DNA of 28,040 nt, taken from assembly GCA_937907555.1 (NCBI GenBank), contig CALEST010000317.1, positions 1-28,040 of the forward strand, in the 5' to 3' direction. The notes below the pieces were generated by a model. The model saw only the letters and a list, made by a program, of their open reading frames with translations. It did not search any database and was not told where the DNA came from. The position numbers and the translations under genes were made by a program. Of the stretch, positions 23,383 to 28,040 are shown piece by piece; the first letter of the stretch is position 1; every line of letters begins with the position of its first letter. The stretch is from an uncultured Sediminibacterium sp. (lineage in GTDB: Bacteria > Bacteroidota > Bacteroidia > Chitinophagales > Chitinophagaceae).

Positions 23383-24537
23383 ATGCCAATCCGTACCCTG
23401 TTTATAACCCTTGCATTTGCAGGTATCTTCTCTTGTACTTCCAGTAAAAAAGAAGGAACAGTAGAAGATACTTCGCAAATGACGGCGGAACCCACTGTGA
23501 AAACAGTGCCATTGATCAGTGGTTACGAAGTGATCTGGGGTATGGATATTTTGCCGAATGGCGATTTGCTTTTTACAGAGAAAAAAGGCAAGCTTCACAG
23601 AAAAAGCGGAGATAAAATCACTGAGATATCCGGACTGCCCGTAATCAATACCAGTGGCCAGGGAGGCTTGCTCGATGTTCGGGTTTCGCCTCAATACAAT
23701 AGCAATGGATGGATATTCATTAGCTATGCGGGGAACCATCCCGGAGGAGGAGGTAGTTTTCATCTGATGCGTTTTAAACTGGTAAACGATCAGATTACGG
23801 AACCGAAGATTTTATTGAGTTCCAATTCGGCCAATACCATGACCGGACATTATGGTAGTCGTATTGATTTTGATGAAGCCGGAAATTTATATGTAAGCGT
23901 TGGGGAAGGAGGTGCCACCAGTTATGGCGGAGCCAATTCACCCAATAAAAATGCCCAGGATATTAATAGTACCTGGGGAAAAGTCCATCGCATTACACAG
24001 GACGGAGGCATTCCGGCCGGAAATCCGGTATTGCCCGGAAACACAGCACCCACAACCGTTTACAGCTACGGACACCGCAATCCACAGGGCCTGGTGTATA
24101 ATCCCTTTACCAAAGAAATCTGGGAAGCAGAACATGGACCCAAAGGAGGAGACGAAGTCAATATTATTAAAGCAGGAAACAATTATGGATGGCCGTTGGT
24201 TTCCTACGGCGTTAATTACGACGACAAACCCGTTTCGGCAAGTCCAACTATGGCAGGGGTTACAGATCCTGTTCACAACTGGGTACCATCTATTGGTGCC
24301 TGTGGTATGGCATTCATTACCGATAAGAAATTCAAAAGCTGGACCGGCAATTTATTGGTCGGTGGACTGGCCTTACAATATTTAGCCCGCCTTGAAATCA
24401 AGGACAACAAAGTGGTTAAAGAACACAAACTACTCGATAAAGTTGGCCGCATTCGTCACGTTCGCCAGGCCCCGGATGGTTCTATTTATGTTTCCATAGA
24501 AGGACCGGGCAGGATTGTAAGATTGGTGGCGGAGTAG
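23383..24537 (+). CDS. PQQ-dependent aldose sugar dehydrogenase, lipoprotein
   Basis: 384-residue six-bladed beta-propeller of the soluble glucose/aldose sugar dehydrogenase family (GSDH, YliI/Asd-like). It oxidises aldoses to lactones with pyrroloquinoline quinone. A lipoprotein signal ends at Cys18 (GIFS/C), so it is probably anchored in the envelope. Family blocks in order: 'WGMDILPNGDLLFTEKKG', 'SGQGGLLDVRVSP', 'SRIDFDEAGNLYVSVGEGG', 'YSYGHRNPQGLVYNP', 'EAEHGPKGGDEVNII' with 'NNYGWPLVSYG', then 'WVPSIGACGMAFI' and 'GRIRHVRQAPDGSIYV', which carry the cofactor-binding Arg/His positions. It begins 18 bases after the TPR gene, so it may be read from the gyrA unit. No PQQ biosynthesis genes are in the window, so the cofactor may be taken from the environment. 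The sugar substrate is unknown. Confidence 0.93.
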   Translation: MPIRTLFITLAFAGIFSCTSSKKEGTVEDTSQMTAEPTVKTVPLISGYEVIWGMDILPNGDLLFTEKKGKLHRKSGDKITEISGLPVINTSGQGGLLDVRVSPQYNSNGWIFISYAGNHPGGGGSFHLMRFKLVNDQITEPKILLSSNSANTMTGHYGSRIDFDEAGNLYVSVGEGGATSYGGANSPNKNAQDINSTWGKVHRITQDGGIPAGNPVLPGNTAPTTVYSYGHRNPQGLVYNPFTKEIWEAEHGPKGGDEVNIIKAGNNYGWPLVSYGVNYDDKPVSASPTMAGVTDPVHNWVPSIGACGMAFITDKKFKSWTGNLLVGGLALQYLARLEIKDNKVVKEHKLLDKVGRIRHVRQAPDGSIYVSIEGPGRIVRLVAE

Positions 24538-24554
24538 GTTCCATTTTGTGGAAA

Positions 24555-24586
24555 TTGACGCTCTTAGCGTCATATAGGTAAGTTGC
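24555..24586 (+). promoter_or_regulatory. Palindrome (TGACGCT-CTT-AGCGTCA) within a possible promoter
   Basis: A perfect 7-bp inverted repeat with a 3-base loop occupies 24556-24572, between the sugar dehydrogenase stop and the next gene. It is not followed by a T-tract, so it is not a standard terminator. TTG (24555-24557) and TAAGTTGC (24579-24586) flank it with a 21-base spacer, a plausible weak promoter with the palindrome in its spacer. It could equally be a dispersed REP-type palindrome. Confidence 0.4.
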
Positions 24587-24591
24587 CCCGC

Positions 24592-25182
24592 ATGAAATTC
24601 AAGATACTTTCTATACTATTAATACAACTTATTTTTTTCATAGGATTTACTCAGGCCCAGGATTCAAGGTATCTTGAAGAGAAAACGAAAGTGTTTCAAT
24701 TTTTTCAGGATAGCATTTTCACGAATCAAAGATATTTTCCTTATAATGGTCAATCTGATACCATTTTTATAAGGAATTTTCTCTCTAATCATGGCCTATT
24801 TGTACAGTTAAAAGCGAATCTCCTGAATCCCGAATTTAGACCGAAGGATTTACAACCACCAAATCTGATTCAATTTACCCAGCCAGAATTGAAATTTATA
24901 TTTGATAAAACACAGTTGGATAACGCTAAAGAGGAACTTGGTTTTTCATTTCAGGGAAATATAAACGTGGTTACCAAGCATCCGAAATCAATTGAAATTT
25001 CCAAACCGGTTTTCTTGAGAAATTTCAGTTTATGTTTTATCTCATTCAAAAACATTAACCGCAAAAGAGAAATTTTTGGCCCAGTCTATAATTTGTTATT
25101 GGTAAAGCGAGAGGGTAAGTGGGCAATTGCAAGCAATACGATTGATCTTATGGATAATTATATTGATGATGATGATTTCTGA
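24592..25182 (+). CDS. Secreted protein of unknown function
   Basis: I do not recognise this protein. It has 196 residues from ATG 24592; a TTG nine bases earlier is in frame but adds only MPR. Residues 1-22 are a clear signal peptide (MKFKILSILLIQLIFFIGFTQA/Q). The mature part has a charged N-terminal helix ('YLEEKTKVFQFFQDSIF'), Pro-rich 'RPKDLQPPNLIQF', and a likely mixed beta region ending 'VYNLLLVKREGKWAIASNTIDLM' with a terminal Asp cluster (DDDD). That last part resembles the final strands of NTF2-like or immunity-type small domains, where an antiparallel hairpin contains 'xGKWxI', but this is weak. Base composition is richer in A+T than its neighbours. It stands alone between the sugar dehydrogenase and glycosylasparaginase genes, with a palindrome just upstream, and may be a lineage-specific gene. 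Confidence 0.65.
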   Translation: MKFKILSILLIQLIFFIGFTQAQDSRYLEEKTKVFQFFQDSIFTNQRYFPYNGQSDTIFIRNFLSNHGLFVQLKANLLNPEFRPKDLQPPNLIQFTQPELKFIFDKTQLDNAKEELGFSFQGNINVVTKHPKSIEISKPVFLRNFSLCFISFKNINRKREIFGPVYNLLLVKREGKWAIASNTIDLMDNYIDDDDF

Positions 25183-25220
25183 TTGAAGCCTTTATACTTC
25201 TTTCTCCCTTGTGTGCGATT

Positions 25221-25239
25221 TAACATAATGTTAATTATG
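25221..25239. promoter_or_regulatory. AT-rich palindrome in the gap before glycosylasparaginase
   Basis: TAACAT-A-ATGTTA (25221-25233) is a perfect palindrome, and CATAAT-GTTA-ATTATG (25224-25239) is a second, overlapping inverted repeat. Nested repeats like these can be operator sites, but AT-rich DNA produces them by chance. The rest of the 200-base gap (25183-25382) shows no clear promoter, terminator or RNA. A 27-codon ORF inside it is not credible. Confidence 0.25.
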
Positions 25240-25382
25240 AGAAATAAGTTATTTTTAATTTTAGCTGATTATCAGTGGCTTAGGTGGATTATTATGGGTT
25301 CTGCTTGAAATTATACCCATTTGCTTCTGCGGATTGAAACAATGCTTATTTTTAAAAATATTCAATCATAAATCAACGATTC

Positions 25383-26441
25383 ATGTTTTCCAGAAGAAAG
25401 TTTTTACAAGTTGGTAGCCTTGGTTTAGGTAGTTTTTCCCTGGCCGGTTTTGCACCCAAATATGCTGGCAAAAAACCGATTGTTTTATCTACCTGGGATG
25501 CTGGTATCCGGGCCAATAAAGCTGCCTGGAATGTTTTAAAAAATAAAGGTCGTGCCTTGGATGCCGTTGAGCAAGGCGTTATGGTTACCGAGAATGAAAT
25601 GAATTGTTGTGTGGGTTTAGGCGCCAATCCGGACAGAGACGGATTTGTAACCCTGGATGCTTCCATTATGGATGAGAATGCCAATTGCGGCAGTGTGGCC
25701 TGTCTGGAAAGAATCAAGCACCCGATTTCTGTAGCCCGCAAAGTCATGGAAAACACGCCGCATGTAATGCTGGTGGGCCAAGGTGCCCAGCAATTTGCCC
25801 TTTCTCAGGGCTTTACTTTGGAGAAAGAAGGTTTATCCGAGGGCGCTGAACGCGAATACAAAAAATGGCTGCAAAAAAGCGAATACAAGCCTGCTATCAA
25901 CCGCGAGAATAAGGAAAACAGACCTAATAATCAAGATGAATTAGCCGCTATAAATCAATCAAATTCAATCATTTCTGCTCCTGCCCGCTTGTCGGACGGT
26001 TCCTGGAACCACGATACCATTGGAATGATTGCCTTGGATGCCAATGGCAATTTAAGTGGTAGCTGTACCACCAGTGGAATGGGGTTTAAAATGAGAGGAC
26101 GCGTTGGCGATTCCCCCATTATTGGTGCCGGATTATTTGTAGACAACGAAGTGGGTGCAGTTGTAGCTACTGGTCAGGGAGAAGATATTATCCGGATTGG
26201 TGGTGCACATACGGTAATGGAGTTCATGCGCCAGGGATTGTCGCCGGAAATGGCCTGCAAAAAAGCCATCGAAAGATTATTAAAAGTAAAAGGATCCAAA
26301 GCCAAAGAAATTCAGGCCTGTATGATTGCGATTAACAAAGAAGGCATTTACGGTGGATATGCATTGCAAAAAGGATTCAATTTTGCCGTTTGCTATGCAG
26401 ACGATAAAAATATTTTAGTAGACAGTAAGTTTTTGATTTAA
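25383..26441 (+). CDS. N4-(beta-N-acetylglucosaminyl)-L-asparaginase (glycosylasparaginase), Tat-exported
   Basis: Ntn-hydrolase that cleaves the GlcNAc-Asn bond left after N-glycoprotein breakdown. The precursor autocleaves to give a new N-terminal nucleophile. Of 352 residues, the first about 25 form a twin-arginine signal ('SRRKFLQ' at 3-9). The alpha-part shows 'PIVLSTWDAG', 'ALDAVEQGV', 'DRDGFVTLDASIMDEN' and 'GSVACLERIKHPISVARKVME', very close to the Elizabethkingia enzyme as I remember it. The cleavage site is 'HDTIGMIALD', with predicted nucleophile Thr212. The beta-part has 'TTSGMGFKMRGRVGDSPIIGAG' (substrate-binding Arg/Asp) and 'ATGQGEDIIR'. Between 'YKPAINRE' and the cleavage site lies an extra Asn/Ser-rich stretch (about 176-208) longer than in that relative. 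cutC follows after 39 bases. The periplasm is the expected location. Confidence 0.93.
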   Translation: MFSRRKFLQVGSLGLGSFSLAGFAPKYAGKKPIVLSTWDAGIRANKAAWNVLKNKGRALDAVEQGVMVTENEMNCCVGLGANPDRDGFVTLDASIMDENANCGSVACLERIKHPISVARKVMENTPHVMLVGQGAQQFALSQGFTLEKEGLSEGAEREYKKWLQKSEYKPAINRENKENRPNNQDELAAINQSNSIISAPARLSDGSWNHDTIGMIALDANGNLSGSCTTSGMGFKMRGRVGDSPIIGAGLFVDNEVGAVVATGQGEDIIRIGGAHTVMEFMRQGLSPEMACKKAIERLLKVKGSKAKEIQACMIAINKEGIYGGYALQKGFNFAVCYADDKNILVDSKFLI

Positions 26442-26480
26442 ACAGTTTTATTAGTTCATTTAATTTTTACTATTCATATC

Positions 26481-27200
26481 ATGTTATTAGAAATCTGTGT
26501 GTTCAATACCGCCACTGCAGTTGCTGCAGAGCATGCGGGTGCTGACCGAATTGAATTGTGTGAGAATTATGCAAATGGCGGAACTACGCCTTCGTATGGA
26601 TATTTAAAAACGGTAAGAGAAAAAATATCGATTCCTGTTTTCCCGATGATTCGTCCGCGAGGCGGCGATTATTTTCATACTGCAGATGAAATCGAAATTA
26701 TCCGAAAAGATATTCTGCTATGTAAGGAACTGGGATTTGAGGGAGTTGTATTTGGTTTACTGAACCAGGATGGCTCTATTGATAAAGAAAATACGGCCCG
26801 ATTGGTGGAAGCAGCCTATCCCCTTGATGTTACTTTCCACCGTGCATTCGATCGTTGCTTGAATCCCTTAGAAGCCCTCGAAACCATTATCCAGTGCGGA
26901 TGTACAAGGATTTTAACCAGTGGTCAGCATCCCAAAGTGACCGATGGACTTGCGCTTGTAAAGAGCTTAGTAGAACAAGCCAATGACCGCATCATCATCA
27001 TGCCCGGCAGTGGTTTGAACAGTAGCAATGTAAAAAGCATTATTGATACAGCAGGCGTTTCTGAAGTACATACTTCTGCCAGAATCAGGGTGCCCAGCTC
27101 AACCCAATATCGAAATCCCTTAATGCCCGAAGATTTTGATATTGATTTTGTGGATGCAGACGAGATTAAAAAAATTAAGTCTATCATCAACGGACAATAG
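26481..27200 (+). CDS. cutC: CutC family protein
   Basis: 239-residue TIM-barrel protein of the CutC family, originally linked to copper homeostasis in E. coli, a role since disputed. 'LEICVFNTATAVAAEHAGADRIELCEN', 'GGTTPSYG', 'VFPMIRPRGGDYFHT', 'DVTFHRAFD' and 'LTSGQHPKVTDG' are the conserved family blocks in order. No signal peptide is present, so it is cytoplasmic. The length fits Bacteroidota members (about 240). It starts 39 bases after the glycosylasparaginase gene, same strand, and the two are probably co-transcribed. In that context a carbohydrate-linked role is worth considering as well as copper handling. No metal-binding Cys cluster, copper ATPase or chaperone gene is nearby. It converges with serA across 45 bases with no clear terminator hairpin. 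Confidence 0.94.
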   Translation: MLLEICVFNTATAVAAEHAGADRIELCENYANGGTTPSYGYLKTVREKISIPVFPMIRPRGGDYFHTADEIEIIRKDILLCKELGFEGVVFGLLNQDGSIDKENTARLVEAAYPLDVTFHRAFDRCLNPLEALETIIQCGCTRILTSGQHPKVTDGLALVKSLVEQANDRIIIMPGSGLNSSNVKSIIDTAGVSEVHTSARIRVPSSTQYRNPLMPEDFDIDFVDADEIKKIKSIINGQ

Positions 27201-27245
27201 ACTTAATCATATCAAACAATCATTGGAACAGTTTCAGTGAATTAA

Positions 27246-28040
27246 TTAGTAAAGCATCCTAACCTTAATGGTATGCTTCACTAATTTCAGCAACTCCACT
27301 GCTTTCTTCGATAATTTTTTATCAATGTCCAGCACCACATAACCAATGGATTCATTGGTTTTCAGGTACTGACCCACGATATTGATTTTATTATTAGACA
27401 AAGCGGTGTTGATGGCACTCAATACCCCGGGTACGTTGTGGTGGATATGCAGTATGCGATGCGTTCCTTCTATTGGCGGTAATCCAATGGCAGGTACAGT
27501 ATGAGAACCATTGGTAATTCCTCTTTCCAGGTATTGAAACAATTTAATGCTTACGTCTTCTCCAATATTCTGTTGCGCTTCTTCCGTTGAGCCGCCAATA
27601 TGTGGAGTAAGAATCACGTTGGGTAATCCCTGAACCGGGCTTTCAAAATGATCTCCGTTTTTTTCGGGTTCCCATGGAAAAACATCAATGGCTGCACCGC
27701 TGATATGCTTTTCAGAAATGGCATTGGCCAATGCTTTCAAGTCAACCACTTCTCCCCTTGCATAGTTGATTAATATGGCACCTGGCTTCATTTGTCTTAA
27801 GGCGTTTTTATTAATCATCATTTTGGTTTCCGGTGTTTCCGGAACATGCAGGGAAACAATATCGGCCTGGTTCAATACTTCCTTCATGTTTTTAGCAGCA
27901 CTTGCATTGCCCAGTGGCAATTTGGTTTCTGTATCATAGAACAACACTTTCATGCCCAGTGCTTCTGCCAATACGCTGACCTGTGAACCAATATTTCCGT
28001 ATCCGATTAATCCCAGTGTTTTGCCCCTTAATTCATAACT
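27246..28040 (-). CDS. serA: D-3-phosphoglycerate dehydrogenase (5' end beyond window)
   Basis: C-terminal 264 residues of phosphoglycerate dehydrogenase, the first enzyme of serine synthesis (3-phosphoglycerate to 3-phosphohydroxypyruvate with NAD+). The frame is open to base 28040, beginning within the cofactor domain: 'GKTLGLIGYGNIGSQ' is the NAD-binding loop. It therefore lacks roughly the first 145 residues compared with the 410-residue E. coli enzyme. Catalytic-region blocks include 'SLHVPETPETKMMI', 'LINYARGEVVD' (Arg), 'DVFPWEPE' (Glu) and 'LTPHIGGSTEEAQ' (His). The last about 75 residues form an ACT domain ('ILHIHHNVPGVLSAINTAL'), which in E. coli SerA binds serine for feedback inhibition. 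The TTG-led start at 27971 is internal and not real. Confidence 0.96.
   Translation of the reverse strand, partial: SYELRGKTLGLIGYGNIGSQVSVLAEALGMKVLFYDTETKLPLGNASAAKNMKEVLNQADIVSLHVPETPETKMMINKNALRQMKPGAILINYARGEVVDLKALANAISEKHISGAAIDVFPWEPEKNGDHFESPVQGLPNVILTPHIGGSTEEAQQNIGEDVSIKLFQYLERGITNGSHTVPAIGLPPIEGTHRILHIHHNVPGVLSAINTALSNNKINIVGQYLKTNESIGYVVLDIDKKLSKKAVELLKLVKHTIKVRMLY

Noticed and set aside
23900..24385. 161-codon plus-strand ORF inside the sugar dehydrogenase gene, and a 112-codon ORF opposite it
   Set aside because: Both lie wholly within a conserved propeller gene in other frames and resemble no protein.
25228..25308. 26-residue hydrophobic ORF (MLIMRNKLFLILADYQWLRW...) in the gap before glycosylasparaginase
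   Set aside because: Short, AT-driven, no promoter or conservation evidence; its ATG falls inside a palindrome by chance.
27201..27245. Search for a bidirectional terminator between cutC and serA
   Set aside because: No stable inverted repeat is visible in these 45 bases.
1..28040. Search for defence systems, transposons, CRISPR arrays, tRNA and rRNA genes
   Set aside because: Nothing matching was seen. The EVE protein and the methyltransferase are stand-alone and are not accompanied by nucleases or restriction genes.

Overview
This window is a stretch of ordinary bacterial chromosome from a member of the Bacteroidota, most likely close to the Chitinophagaceae. The taxon call is an inference. 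It rests on family content (DUF3822 next to rsmD, DUF2490, HU-CCDC81-type domain, SpmA-SpmB fusion, plant-type glutaminyl cyclase lipoprotein, flavobacterial-type glycosylasparaginase), on several TAnnTTTG-type -7 promoter elements, on the near absence of Shine-Dalgarno sequences, and on moderate GC. I saw no insertion sequence, phage, CRISPR array, tRNA or rRNA. Coding density is very high and no gene-free gap exceeds about 215 bases. The largest gaps are 19102-19313 (gyrA upstream region with a DnaA box) and 25183-25382 (AT-rich, with a small palindrome).

Layout. 1-672 (-): 5' part of a MATE exporter, running off the left edge. 765-2146 (+): DUF3822 protein and rsmD, overlapping by 4 bp. 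2185-6444 (-): a thioesterase-cinA pair behind a good Bacteroidota promoter, then a 2-oxo acid dehydrogenase E2 gene, then a DUF2490 outer-membrane protein whose signal-peptide codons form an intrinsic-terminator hairpin. 6598-12961 (+): a tight four-gene unit of a 1007-aa periplasmic TPR protein, a beta-barrel with a very lysine-rich mature N-terminus, a tail-anchored double HU (CCDC81-type) protein, and a methyltransferase with an N-terminal Cys4 motif. 12958-16018 (-): ychF, an FAD-dependent amine/amino-acid oxidase and a glutaminyl cyclase lipoprotein. 16101-17360 (+): SpmA-SpmB fusion. 17399-19101 (-): saccharopine dehydrogenase family gene coupled to an EVE-domain gene. 19314-24537 (+): gyrA, a TPR protein and a PQQ sugar dehydrogenase lipoprotein. 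24592-25182 (+): an unrecognised secreted protein. 25383-27200 (+): Tat-exported glycosylasparaginase and cutC. 27246-28040 (-): 3' part of serA.

The best candidate for something undescribed is the 6598-12961 unit. It joins envelope proteins (TPR and barrel) to a membrane-anchored protein with a DNA-binding-type fold, and the barrel carries a histone-H1-like basic segment. A nucleoid-envelope link is my inference and is not shown by the sequence. Other points worth checking are Arg at the GyrA quinolone-resistance position (E. coli Ser83), Gly replacing the catalytic-motif Asp/Asn of RsmD, and the terminator embedded in a signal peptide.
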